Positions 23,276 through 33,329 of a stretch of 64,000 nucleotides of DNA are shown here, in pieces; the stretch's first letter is position 1, and each line of letters begins with the position of its first letter. Location: NCBI GenBank assembly GCA_020744425.1, contig JAGMUV010000040.1:186001-250000 (forward strand), in the 5' to 3' direction. The stretch is from Dactylonectria macrodidyma. Taxonomy: Eukaryota; Ascomycota; Sordariomycetes; Hypocreales; Nectriaceae. The notes beneath the pieces are model-generated. The model ran no database searches and was not told the DNA's origin. It was given only the letters and a program-made list of their open reading frames with translations. Position numbers and translations under genes: made by a program.

Positions 23276-23347
23276 TTGAGGGACCTTAAAAAGCCGCCAC
23301 AGCTAATTTTCTATGTATCTAATTCAGCCACTTCTTACATCATAGAC

Positions 23348-23827
23348 ATGGCACCCCAATTGAGCGTCAAAGGCCTTGAACAACGCCGCCGCGGCGGCCA
23401 TAGCAGCAGCGGCAGGAGCAGCCGGGTCAGCAAGGAAGCTAGATATCTAATGCAGCTACAGGTATCTAGAAGCCGCCGTGAGCAAGACGCCGATAGCACC
23501 TACAGACCAGATATCAAGCCTACAGACGCCGTAGGCAGCCAATTTGAACCGTTTAACGTCCCGGACCGCGATTTCCTTGTAGGCTCATCCAGACAAAGAT
23601 ATCGTGCTGGGAACACCACCACGCCGTTTGAAGAGCATATCTTTGACAATAGGAAAAAGCAGGCACGATGTCTGGCCTGTCAGGGTGTTCAAATCGGCCC
23701 TAGAAGTCAGAGTGTTCAACGCCCTAGAAAACAGGGCCCGTTGGAACAGCTAGATGCGAATCCCTTTGCGACTGCTAAGGCAGCCCTCATGAGTCGGCCC
23801 ACTGTTTTCCCGGTTTTGGACCACTAG
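23348..23827 (+). pseudogene. piggyBac-related C-terminal fragment (plus strand)
   Basis: The plus-strand frame from ATG 23348 contains PFEEHIFDNRKKQARCLACQGVQIG, split here as a linker plus CLACQG finger start like the one in the piggyBac copies at 3106 and 4627. The rest of the zinc-binding tail is lost and a stop follows at 23827. The basic start (GLEQRRRGGHSSSGRSSRVS) is low in complexity. I regard it as a transposon fragment rather than a host gene. Confidence 0.45.
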
Positions 23828-23867
23828 ACGGCCTGAATGATAGATACATTGATTAGCACCTAAATTT

Positions 23868-24066
23868 GGTTGTGATAGAAGTACCAGCAAGCCTGCCGGG
23901 TACAAATTGCTACATCACACTGCAAGCAGCCCGAACTTGTCATCGTCGGCCGCCTTCGATTGAGCTGACTTGGCTGTGCCGCCCTTAGAGGCACCCGACC
24001 CTGCCGGCGCTCATTGAATCTGATCCCTTTACAGCCGAGGCAGCTAGATTTTTTCCCTCTTGAGAC
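23868..24066 (-). pseudogene. piggyBac zinc-binding tail fragment (minus strand)
   Basis: Read on the minus strand the segment gives CLGCKG, then CLQCDVAICTRQACWYFYHN, the same C-terminal cysteine domain as the other piggyBac remnants. It faces the plus-strand fragment just to its left, so the two are inverted relative to each other. Confidence 0.6.
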
Positions 24067-24238
24067 TCTTTTATGCCGTAATTACTTGCTAACACATCTT
24101 AGCATTAAGATGAATTGTTGTCAGCGTTGATCGTGTTGCACTTGTCGCGTCGAGGAGAGTGCCAGAGGCCTCTTAACGCGTCTGCGAATCGCGCTGAATC
24201 CACCCCTTGGTCATGATTCGCACATCGCGTCTCTCTGT

Positions 24239-24507
24239 TCGACCGAGTCGATCGATTTTCGATCGAACGGGTGGGGGCGATCGATCGAATCATATGGTGA
24301 CCTGTACGGTTCGAATGTCGAATGGGATGCCCCACATTCGAATCGATGCATTCGAACATCGAACAGGACATGTCACATTCGATTCGATGCGAATCGAATG
24401 GGCGCGCCGCAGATTCGACATCGAATCGAACGCCAAGAAATTCGATTCGACATTCGTAAGACTTGGCATCGAATGAATCTATCGATTCGATTCCCGTTCG
24501 TTCGATG
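24239..24507. repeat. TCGA-saturated tract
   Basis: I count 25 TCGA tetramers in about 270 bp, where roughly one would be expected by chance. They sit mainly in ATTCGA and ATCGAA contexts. Positions 24376-24400 form a hairpin with 11-bp arms (CATTCGATTCG, loop ATG, CGAATCGAATG). Not a simple tandem repeat: spacing varies. Confidence 0.8.
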
Positions 24508-24565
24508 TCCATCCCTGGAAGGGACTGTACTCAACAACAACACTATTACGCTACCTCTTTTCATA

Positions 24566-24969
24566 ATGGCTGTCGCAAAATTGACTGCTTTCGGATTCCT
24601 GCTTGCCGCACTGCCAGTGACCATGCTCGCAGTAACCCGAGTGCTCCGCCTCGTCTACGTGGCTTTGATAGTGATGTGTCGTATCTACTTCCACCAGCTC
24701 ACCAGGTTTTGGGACTACTGCTTGGCAAGTTCTCGGACCTGCTCATCTGGAAGTCTATCTTCAAGGAGGACCGAGACTTCATCATCGATAGTCTGCTCAC
24801 AAAGTACAGTGGTCCAGCGCGACAGCCACTAACCAGAACGGGCCGTTGGAACAGCCTAACAGCTCGCGTCGATAGCTTACTGCGCAAACAGGCCACTTTT
24901 GACGTGACGAGTTTATGCGTGACTAGTAGGAAACCCCTGGGCTGCCTCGATAATGAATACAACTCTTGA
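24566..24969 (+). CDS. Possible small secreted protein, frame uncertain
   Basis: From ATG 24566 the frame reads MAVAKLTAFGFLLAALPVTM, which looks like a signal peptide, but that frame soon turns hydrophobic and odd. A neighbouring frame, open to 24969, reads more like a folded protein (LLGKFSDLLIWKSIFKEDRD). A frameshift or unseen splice around 24620-24640 would join the two. I do not recognise the product and the call is weak. Confidence 0.22.
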
Positions 24970-25331
24970 TAAATACTACGAAGTTTCCCTGCTTACTGCT
25001 AATAGACTTTCATTCCCTAGATAACATTTTCCAAATAACATTAGTATATCCGTATCACTCTGGTTCCTAAAGCTATATGGGGAACCCTTAGACGGCCGGA
25101 GAAACATTCACACTGATTCCATCAAGCCAACGTCCAGATGAGCCCCGAAGCCCTGATCAATAACACCAGCTCAAAGAAAAGTGATGCAGCGCGAAAATGA
25201 GTCCCTATCCACTGAGCCTTACAAACTTCCCCCAGCATTAGTCTTATAAGACTTCATCGTTAACGGCCAATTTAAATACCTATAATATCCATCATAGGTC
25301 GTTAAACTGCGATCTGTCCACCCATATACAG
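24970..25331. other. No gene recognised
   Basis: About 360 bp between the doubtful small secreted frame and the 3' end of the pogo transposase gene. No structure seen. Confidence 0.35.
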
Positions 25332-25754
25332 TCAAGGCGTAGGATCGCGCGGTGTATTGGGATTAGTCGTGCTAACCCGTTCCTCAGTGTCTGATGAACC
25401 CTTTGCCCGGTCACGTGAGCGCTTTTGCTCACGCAGCTTCTGATTAAGTCCGGCCAAGGTTGGTCGTTGAGAAGAAGGCGTAGACCGTGTCCCCCATCCG
25501 AGAACGTCATCTGGCCCCCACTGGAATGACCCCGAAGAGTCAGGCTCGTCTACAGAGTCTTTGGGCCGTGGGCGCAGTTCGAGTCGGGTAGTGATGTTGT
25601 ACTTTTCGTACAACTCATTTGTACATACGTACCGTACAAAAGAAAAAGTACGTACACGTACTACGTACGTACGACAAGGGTCCATGTTTTCCTAATAAGG
25701 TAATTTGTGGGTCATATTGTACAAACACGGGGCTGTACAAAAACTCCGCCGGTC

Positions 25755-26708
25755 ATGAATACGCTTGCCAACTCCGTTTCTCTGTTCCAAACGAAAGCTC
25801 GGAATCGCCTTACACCCATGCACGCTGATATGCAGGCATTCATTTTTATGAATGACCGCGTATTAGATCGCCTTAAGGATCAGAAGTACGCCCAGAAAAA
25901 GCGCTGGGCGGATCTTGAGGAGAAGGACTGGCCAGTGATCGGAATGGTCTGGTATGAGTTGGTATTGGTATGGTATATACCGCCAAGACTTGGTATGGTT
26001 TGAAGAAATCTCAATACCATGGTATTACCGGTATACCAAGTCATACCGGTAAGGCTAAAATAGGCTAAAAATAGGCCAAATTGGTGGCGCTAGGCGGCTG
26101 GTTATGGACTAAACTGGCTAGCACCTCCTTAATGTCAAAATTTTCTCGGCTTAGCACCTCTGTTCGCCCTCCACCACCTCGTCTTCCGCCTCAAAACATC
26201 CTCGATATGAAACGATTGTGATCCCCCCGTCTCCCCATCCATTGGTTACACCCTCACCAACGACGATTCCAATTAATACCAAGAGAAAAAAAAGGCGAGA
26301 CAAATCAACTATCAAATTAATCAATCATTGGGTCACTAGCCAGTAGTATAATACATTTCTTTCGTCCTTCTATAGCTTTTCAGCATCGTTCTTGGCAGTC
26401 TTAACAGTCTTGGCATCCAGGTTAATGGTATTATTGGTCTTACCGGTAATACCATACCGGTTATTATGTAAGCAGCTGGTATGGTATGGTTTGACCCCCC
26501 ATACCAGACCATACCAGACCATTCCGATCACTGGGACTGGCTAGAACTCGAAGATTCATATCTCGAGTTATTTGTAAATGCGCAGGGCAAGAAGGTCTGG
26601 ATGGATGGTGTGATGGCCTCCACCAGTGGAGATTTTGAGTGGGAGGGTGTATTACAGTCGACGGGTGATATATTGGGGGTTGGCTCTGAGGTGGAGACAG
26701 AGGTTTGA
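25755..26708 (+). pseudogene. Short frame inside the TA element, split by a MITE
   Basis: A frame from ATG 25755 reads through LDRLKDQKYAQKKRWADLEE to the MITE insertion and resumes after it with LEDSYLELFVNAQGKKVWMD to a stop at 26708. MITE plus duplicated target is 609 bp, a multiple of three, so the flanks stay in register, but stops inside the MITE close the frame. Without the MITE it would give 114 residues. I do not recognise the protein. Confidence 0.5.
25933..26533. mobile_element. hAT-type MITE (601 bp), target duplication GGACTGGC
   Basis: The ends CAGTGATCGGAATGGTCTGG and its reverse complement are inverted terminal repeats, flanked by the 8-bp direct repeat ggactggc at 25925-25932 and 26534-26541. 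Eight-base duplications and CAG..CTG ends fit the hAT superfamily. The inner part is AT-rich with repeated GGTATGGTAT motifs and no coding capacity. A truncated end of the same family lies at 63504-63530. Confidence 0.92.
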
Positions 26709-28626
26709 GGCTTGAATGGCAGAAGACTAGGACCGTGAGAAGCCTACTAAGTTACCAGTATTACCTAAAAAGGAAGGGGGAAATTTGTATGGTACATATT
26801 TGTACGTACAATAAAGTTGTACGTACGTACAGCGGCTAAAATACAGTACGTACGTACGTACGTGTACAAGAAATTGCATCACTAGGCTTATTACCACCCA
26901 CAGGCAGACCCCGCGCTCTTAATAGAAGTTGAAGGTCCTTCTTCAACATACTGCTGAACTGCGGTACATCGCCCGCGATGTACTCGTCATTACAGAGATC
27001 CAAATATGCAGGCATTTCGTACGCAGAGTCCTCCATTCTGATGTCAGCGGCGTCAAGGTTGATGTCCCTACTGTCGATATCCTTGATCTTAATGAGGGAG
27101 TCTTCGGTGCCCCATGGGTCAACAGATATACCGCATTCTAGGAATGACTTCCTGATCATCTCCCTGTCCTGATACAGAGCCTCCATAGCGTAACCTACCA
27201 CATGGGTGGTTAGAATACGACGGTCACTGACCGTCCATTTCTTGTCGTCAAAATCGGGTTGTTTTTCCAGCTCGTCTATACGACGATCCATCTCTTCACG
27301 CATCAGAAGCTTTAACGGTCCGTTAACATGGGTGTCCAGACACTGCACATAGCTAGTACAGCCGGGGGGCACCATCGTCGGCAGTATTTGCGCCTCTCTA
27401 AGCATGGTTTTGATGCTATCCGTCTTATGGAAGGATGCCACATCCATCACTAACATGAACTCCTTGCCTCCCGTCATCGGGATAAGGTCGTCCTTAATCC
27501 ACTGTATCATCAGGTCTTCGTTGTTATATGCCGAGTCGTTAAAGAAGACCTTAACGCCATCGTGATATTGCTCCCGTTCATCGTCGTAATGCGGGTTATC
27601 AGGTTTTCCATGGAAAATCAAGGCCGGTTTCATCCTCTGGATGCCGTCTGCGAAGATGTACATGATTAAGGTGGCCTGCCGCTTGTCCCAGCCTGACCTA
27701 GCAGACTTCACACTAACAGTATGGGTGCCCTTATTGTCGTATGTGTAGCCACTAAGATACTCGAAGGGGATAGGCGTTTCATCCATATTCATAATCCTAG
27801 AGTTCGAGAAGCGCCTCGGCCGTGGCTTCTGTGGTGTAACAACATCCCAGAACCGGTTTCTCCTAGGCGTACGGGGTGATTCCGATGAACTAGCGACGCC
27901 TTGGACATCCCTGGAGATACGGGTAACATCCCGGAGCATGTTTCGACGGATAAACCGCATGAAACTAGTGATCCAAGGGATAAGCTCTCGAGGCGGTTGG
28001 GTGGCTTGCTTTGTGACTCGACGACGACTGATGTTGTACCGCCTTTGGAATAGGTTAAACCAGCCCATAGAGAAAACGAAGATATAGGGACATGCTGGGT
28101 AGACCTCTGAAAATAGAGCTTTTGACCGACGTCGGAACCAAGCCACATTAACGGCCCTACCAGCGTTGCGGGCCTGTTGAAATTCAACCACAAGTCGCTC
28201 TTCGAGGGCCGGCCACTGGGGCTTCCAAGACTCGCGGTTGGTTATATTGCTCCCAGATACCACCTGGTACCTCTTTTTCCACCAGTCTTGAACTGTAGTT
28301 CGCGGTACTTTGAAGTACTCCGCAGCTTCCTGGAATGTAGGGAGTCGATAGCCCTCCTTGACCTCGATCTTGGGCGGCACTGGGCGCTGGAACCCATTAT
28401 CCGCTGGGTGGCGATGGACGCGGTGATGATACAGGAAAATCAGCACCTGTAGGCGTTTCCCTCGACTGTATGTACGTTCAACACGCTGTATAGGGCGTAG
28501 GTTATCTGGTAGTCGGCGCTGACTAAGGGGCGTAGGGCGTGGGCCGGGCTTACGCCGTTTTACGGCATCGCGGATGGGCGTTGTGTTGGTATCGATTTCA
28601 CCAAGTGGAGTGCGTTGGTCGGACAT

Positions 28627-28946
28627 CGCGATGTCGCGGGTGGTAACAAGGAAGGACCGAGGAGCAAAAAAGCCCAATTTTAGGTGGGAATTTTGATATC
28701 TCGGCTCTACGGGACTTCCTGGGTACCCCTGGTAAACACGGGGTTGCCAAGGCCGTCACGTTCCAGATGTGGTTTGGGCAAGTCTTGGCGAGCTGACGGA
28801 TTTTTTGAGTTGTTACGGTACAATGTCGTAGCCCCCTTTATCCGCTAGCGCAAGCGCTGTGTCGTGTGAGGGGCCTGTTTTGCCCACGTTCGCTTGGTAG
28901 ACGCGAATAGGCCTGTCATGTGGTCTGCCATTGCTGCCTCCTACCA
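28627..28946. other. Pogo 5' flank and junction with LINE ORF1
   Basis: About 320 bp between the pogo transposase start and the LINE ORF1 stop. A LINE ORF2 would be expected to follow ORF1 here but is absent. No other gene seen. Confidence 0.4.
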
Positions 28947-30515
28947 TTATAGGGAGGTAGAGGCGTTGGAGTCGTGTCTCGGGCGCTTCGTTGGCGATCC
29001 GGGGCGTTCTATTACCGGGGGTCTGGGTGCGTGTAAGCGTTCTGCCGCGGCCTCCGCGGGGGAGGAGCGGGGGTCCGGGCCCGGGGGAGAGGTTCGGGGG
29101 TTCTCAATGCGGAATAGGCGTTCGCCGGCTTGGCGGACCTTGCCTTTCTCGGCCCTGGTGAGGCGCCTTAGGGCCCCGTTCTGTTTCATGGGCCTTGCAG
29201 GGCACCCTGTATAGTCTGCGGGGTGGGGTCCGCGGCAGTTGGCGCATTGCGTTGCAGCGCATTCCTGGCCCTCGGTATGGTCTTTGGCGAGCTTGCCGCA
29301 ATTCTTGCATCTCGGCGAGCGATCGCATTGTCGTTTGGCGTGGTAGTCCCAGCAGCGATCGCACTGCGTGGCCGGGGGGAGCTTCTCGATAAGGCGCGCG
29401 TAGCGGCTGGTGCCGAAAAGCTGGAAGCGTTTAGTGGGCTTCTCCAGGAAGGAGACAAGCACAGTGATGAGGGGGTCCTCGTGGCTGTTGTGTCGCGAGG
29501 GGCGCACGCTGATCGGTGTTTGGCCGGATTGCGCTGCCGCCTCTTCCAGTATAACGTTCGAGCTGACGTCTAGCAGGCCTGCAGGGAAGAGCCTGTGGAG
29601 CGTCCGGGGTACGTCCGCGATGACATAGGTGTACCATTTCTGTGCTGCTTCCACCCTCTCGGCCCCTATGGTTTGGTTGATTTCGGCTTCGTTGTCGAGG
29701 ATCTGTTGGTGCACTGCGCGGTCGGCTGCGCGCACCGCCCATCCCGATCTGATCTTCGCTGCGTGCGGGATCTGGTCGAGCTTAATCTTCAGTACGTCCG
29801 CCACGTGTGAGCGGAGCATATAGGGTTCGAGTCTCCACGCGGGAGATTGCTCAGCGAGGCGAATGAAAATTCTGTCGTCGTTGCCCCTAGCAGCACCCCC
29901 TATCTTGGGGTTGTTGTTGTTGTTTCGTTTGGGCAGCGTAGGTAGGCGTTGGGGGTCCGGGGCGGTGTCCTGTCGGAGGCCATCGCGAAGTCTGTCGGCG
30001 TATGAGTTGCCTTGCGCGTTCGGGGCGTTGTGTGTCTTTGTGGCAGTGGGATGTGGTCGATTTCCGTTGACAAGTTCAGTACAGAGTTGAGTGAAGTGCT
30101 TTGCTAGGTCGCATGCGAAGCCTGCAGCGTTCGTGCCGACAAAGTTCTCAGCGATAGTGTCGAACGCTGTGCAGAAGGCATCAGCGGCTTGTATATTGGC
30201 GTCGAGCAGGGCCCGGCTATGCGCCGCAACGCCCTGGAGCGTGGTCCTCGTAGAGATCGCATGCGTGTCGTTGTTCGTGATTCCGGGGGGCTCAATGCTG
30301 CACACGTAGTCACTGCTGGTGAGTGATGGGCGTCGGTTGGAAGTGTCCCTGGGCTTGCGCGGGCTCCGGTGCGCGAGCTGCTCAGCTCTTGTTCCAATGG
30401 GCGTGATAGTGCCCTCGGCGAGGTCGTGGTGGGCGTCATGCAAGAGCCTGTCTCTTGCGAGGCGCGACAGGTCCTTAGGCGTCCTGGGCCCAAGGTCAAA
30501 TTGCCCTGGGGCCAT
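28947..30515 (-). CDS. Tad1-type LINE ORF1 (Gag-like RNA-binding protein)
   Basis: This 522-residue frame starts at an ATG. The C-terminal third carries zinc knuckles: CDRCWDYHAKRQCDRSPRCK, CGKLAKDHTEGQEC and CANCRGPHPADYTGCPARP, the pattern of ORF1 in fungal Tad-like non-LTR retrotransposons. The product coats element RNA in a retrotransposition particle. The frame is intact, but the reverse-transcriptase ORF2 that should follow on the same strand (below 28947) is missing and replaced by the pogo element, so the LINE is 3'-truncated and cannot move by itself. Upstream bases 30516-30660 may be its 5' untranslated region. Confidence 0.8.
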   Translation of the reverse strand: MAPGQFDLGPRTPKDLSRLARDRLLHDAHHDLAEGTITPIGTRAEQLAHRSPRKPRDTSNRRPSLTSSDYVCSIEPPGITNNDTHAISTRTTLQGVAAHSRALLDANIQAADAFCTAFDTIAENFVGTNAAGFACDLAKHFTQLCTELVNGNRPHPTATKTHNAPNAQGNSYADRLRDGLRQDTAPDPQRLPTLPKRNNNNNPKIGGAARGNDDRIFIRLAEQSPAWRLEPYMLRSHVADVLKIKLDQIPHAAKIRSGWAVRAADRAVHQQILDNEAEINQTIGAERVEAAQKWYTYVIADVPRTLHRLFPAGLLDVSSNVILEEAAAQSGQTPISVRPSRHNSHEDPLITVLVSFLEKPTKRFQLFGTSRYARLIEKLPPATQCDRCWDYHAKRQCDRSPRCKNCGKLAKDHTEGQECAATQCANCRGPHPADYTGCPARPMKQNGALRRLTRAEKGKVRQAGERLFRIENPRTSPPGPDPRSSPAEAAAERLHAPRPPVIERPGSPTKRPRHDSNASTSL

Positions 30516-30779
30516 TCGGCCTTGAGGTTCGTCGTGCGTTATGCGATGTTAGTATATTTGGTGTGTAGTGGGCGCACTCCTTAACAGCAGTTGCCAAGGG
30601 GTGTCACACCGGGTGTGGATGTCGGAGGGAAGTGCGGAAAGAAGTGTACGACAACGGGTGGAATGTCTATAGGGTAGCTTGTTGAATTAGGATCGCGGAT
30701 ACTGTCGCCGTCAAAATCATACCGTATTGGTTTATGAGTTCTGACCGGGATACTGTCGCCTCAAAGCCTGGATGGCATT

Positions 30780-31445
30780 GGTCATTTCGACCAAAGGTCA
30801 GTTCACATTCGACAGGGGCGCCGGCGACTGATACACTGGCGCCCGGGCGCCCACCTATCAGTCGCCAGTCTCGATACTCTGCACAGGATTGGAGCAGCAG
30901 AATCAGGCATGTGCGACTGTGGACAAGCAGCAGAGACGATGGAACATTTTCTATTCCGGTGTACGAAGTGGGATGCAAAGCGGGAAGGCAAGCGGAGGAT
31001 CGGACATGCAAAGATGGGAAACCTCTCGTTCTTTTTGGGAGGAAAGGCGGCATCGGATGCCCCAAAATGGACGCCTGATCTACAGACGGTGCGGACAGCG
31101 ATTGAGTTCGCCATGAACACGAAGAGACTTGATGCAAACCAGACTAGATAACATACTAACCAAATTAGCAGCCAAACCTGGCGATACTAACACCAAACAG
31201 CCTCCAGTTGGCAGACCAAGCTTCAGCTGCTGAGAATAGAATACTGAACACTTGGAGAAATTGGCCTTCAAGCGGGCCTGTCACACAGAGTCAAGCGAGG
31301 CAAGACCGATCAGTGGACGAGCAAGAATGTGGGGCTTCTGGGAGACGCGAACGATAAACTTAGAATTGTAAATAGCCTAGTGCACCTGGCCCTACAGTAT
31401 GAGGTTAGTCCTCCCGGGCGGAATAAATTTCATTCATTCATTCAT
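30780..31445 (+). mobile_element. Tad1-type LINE 3' end, 5'-truncated
   Basis: The plus strand reads LHRIGAAESG then CDCGQAAETMEHFLFRCTKW and GNLSFFLGGKAASD to a stop at about 31150: the C-terminal Cys-His finger region at the end of Tad-type ORF2. The 3' untranslated part ends ccgggcggaataaattt followed by (attc)n at 31430-31444. Another copy of the same family is at the right edge of the window on the opposite strand. Confidence 0.8.
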
Positions 31446-31599
31446 CACAACCCACCCCACATTTTCTGAGCTGATCCCGAAGTAAGTCACCCGATCGTCA
31501 TGCCGTATTCTAGGCATCCGGCATCGAACCATCCCCCATTCCCTTTATTGGTTTTTGAACCTGAAGGGCCGTCAGCTTTATAAGATATATATACAGTCT

Positions 31600-32322
31600 T
31601 CAAAGCTTACATGACATCCAAATCTTGTAATATAAGATGTCTGGGCACGTAACGCCTTCGTGGCTAAATGGGCTCCTTACATTCTGCGCACCACCTGTAC
31701 AGTTTTTTTTCCGACAAATCGTTAATGCATAATCAGCATTCGATCTATCTTTCTCATAATTCACAATGCATTCATCGCCGTCTTTCATGACTTTATCGGC
31801 ATCCAACTTGTTACAGAAAGCATTTACCATCGTCGAAACCAACCTTCCATCCGTCTGTCCACGGCCGACCAAGGCTCCTGGATCGCAAAGGCATTTTGCC
31901 GTGGTGGTCAAGGTTTCCGATGCCGTCTTGGATGGCGAGATTACCAATGTTGTTTTTGTCTCCGCCATGAGAGAAGTTTTCGCTTCTTCACCTGCTTGTG
32001 TTGAATCAGTATTGTGTGAGGCCGCGGCTTCGGTTACTGACGCCGTGTGCAACGACGTCCTCGGCTGATCAAACTCTGCATCCATGCGTGCGGACTTTGT
32101 ATTTGTTCTAGCGCTTTCTGCGAAAGCTGCGTTACTCGAGGTTGCAGGCGGGTCAGTTGATCCCTGTGCTTCTGACGCCGTTGACACTATGGCCGTAGAC
32201 ATTCCTAACCCCTTCATTACTAACGCCGAGCTCCGGCCCCGCTCTGGCTCCCTTATACCGTCACATTGAGTACACAAGGTGTGGACCAAAATGACCAAGG
32301 TCATAATAATAAATGACTTCAT
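31600..32322 (-). CDS. Secreted cysteine-rich protein, effector-like
   Basis: The 240-residue product from ATG 32322 starts with a signal peptide (MKSFIIMTLVILVHTLCTQC). A long middle region rich in Ser, Thr and Ala (about residues 30-150) looks disordered and could be O-glycosylated. The C-terminal domain has eight cysteines, starting KCLCDPG and including AFCNKLD, DECIVNY, TICRKKNCTGG, VTCPD and the terminal SCKL. No intron is needed. A start at an earlier ATG-like codon is less likely because the signal peptide fits here and a TATA box lies 62-68 bp upstream. Small cysteine-rich secreted proteins of fungi often act on hosts or competitors, but nothing here shows a specific function. Confidence 0.65.
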   Translation of the reverse strand: MKSFIIMTLVILVHTLCTQCDGIREPERGRSSALVMKGLGMSTAIVSTASEAQGSTDPPATSSNAAFAESARTNTKSARMDAEFDQPRTSLHTASVTEAAASHNTDSTQAGEEAKTSLMAETKTTLVISPSKTASETLTTTAKCLCDPGALVGRGQTDGRLVSTMVNAFCNKLDADKVMKDGDECIVNYEKDRSNADYALTICRKKNCTGGAQNVRSPFSHEGVTCPDILYYKIWMSCKL

Positions 32323-32382
32323 TTTTCCAACAATGTACTGCAATAAGATCACTATATGATCACCTAAGGGTTTCAACCCTCG

Positions 32383-32391
32383 ATTTATATC
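32383..32391 (-). promoter_or_regulatory. TATA box of the secreted protein gene
   Basis: Minus-strand GATATAAAT is 62-68 bp upstream of ATG 32322, a normal position for a fungal TATA box. Confidence 0.5.
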
Positions 32392-33025
32392 CTCATTCTT
32401 AGTTAGGAAGGCTACTAGTGGATGTTATTGAAAATCAGACGCAGCCTCATAGTCGCAATAACCTTTCACCTGTTGTGATTAAAGGCTAATGCGACGTAAA
32501 TCAGATTGGTTTTAGGTAACTGGTACGACCAATGTGGCACAAATCGGCGTCACGCAGATCTAGCGGTTAAATCTAATTTGAAGGTCCCCATCCTCCTGTC
32601 CTTGTCTATCGCCTCCTCCTCGATTCCATTGCTGTATCGAGTCCTTGCACCCGCCTCATTATCGATCAGCGGGTATGGCCCTACTAACATCTACTTGTTA
32701 AGTCATGACATCGCCAGGACGACTGATACGCCCGTATTTGCGGCTCTGTCGACGCGATCAAAATAGGATCGCAACCCGACAACTTAAAGCAGCGATGATT
32801 CATTCTCTTCACATGGCTAACGAAACATTCGCGGATACACGAATAGTCTCCAAGGATGTATTGTACCATATATTAGGAAATTAAATGGGGGGTTATGTCT
32901 GCATGAAGCAGGCTGAAATTGGTGTGATGGTGATTACAAGCTCTGGGTTCTCCTACCGAAAATGGGTACAGTCTGTCAGATATCTCATCGGCTATGGCTA
33001 GGGTAAGAACGCACCGGTATCACGT
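32392..33025. other. No gene recognised
   Basis: Upstream region of the secreted protein gene and spacer up to the microsatellites. No coding or repeat structure supported. Confidence 0.35.
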
Positions 33026-33029
33026 TATC

Positions 33030-33060
33030 CTACTACTACTACTACTCTTACTACGACTAC
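33030..33060. repeat. Short (CTA)n tract
   Basis: tactactactactact followed by imperfect ctta ctacgactac. The same triplet on the other strand as the large AGT array 130 bp away. Confidence 0.8.
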
Positions 33061-33193
33061 ATAATGGGCTGGCGCCTATCCTTTCTCCAGAATAACAAGC
33101 GGTAGTGATGTAGTCCGGTAAAAGTTCAGTTGTTATTATATGACGTTGCTTTTACGGACGAAATGTGGAGAGAAAACGAGAGGTCCTCTGCAC

Positions 33194-33329
<136 letters not shown>

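Larger units (their letters stand above)
25591..26882. mobile_element. TA-flanked element with GTAC-rich ends
   Basis: The element begins GTGATG after TA (25589-25590) and ends CATCAC before TA (26883-26884). Both subterminal regions are crowded with GTAC and TACGTACGTAC runs (25610-25675, 26790-26875). TA duplication is the rule for Tc1/mariner-like elements. It contains no transposase, only one short interrupted frame, so it looks non-autonomous. Its removal restores the host transposase frame exactly, which strongly supports the limits. Confidence 0.85.
25332..28626 (-). pseudogene. Fot1/pogo-like transposase split by a nested transposon
   Basis: From ATG 28626 the minus strand encodes a helix-turn-helix/CENP-B-like start (YFKVPRTTVQDWWKKRYQ) and a DDE domain with MNMDETPIPF, LVMDVASFHKT and TSYVQCLDTHVNGPLK, the three acidic motifs of Tc1/mariner-pogo enzymes. 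Near the C-terminus, after a SAP-like LLRARGLPVGGNKP, the gene is interrupted at 26882-25591 by a TA-flanked element. Skipping the element and one TA, the frame continues with TRLELRPRPKDSVDEPDSS to a stop at 25332; the coding length becomes 2001 nt, an exact multiple of three, giving 666 residues. So the interrupted gene is otherwise intact. The family moves DNA by cut and paste with TA duplication. I could not identify this element's own inverted terminal repeats. Confidence 0.85.

Noticed and set aside
29104..30525. Several frames on both strands over the LINE ORF1
   Set aside because: GC-rich shadows; only the minus-strand frame carries zinc knuckles.
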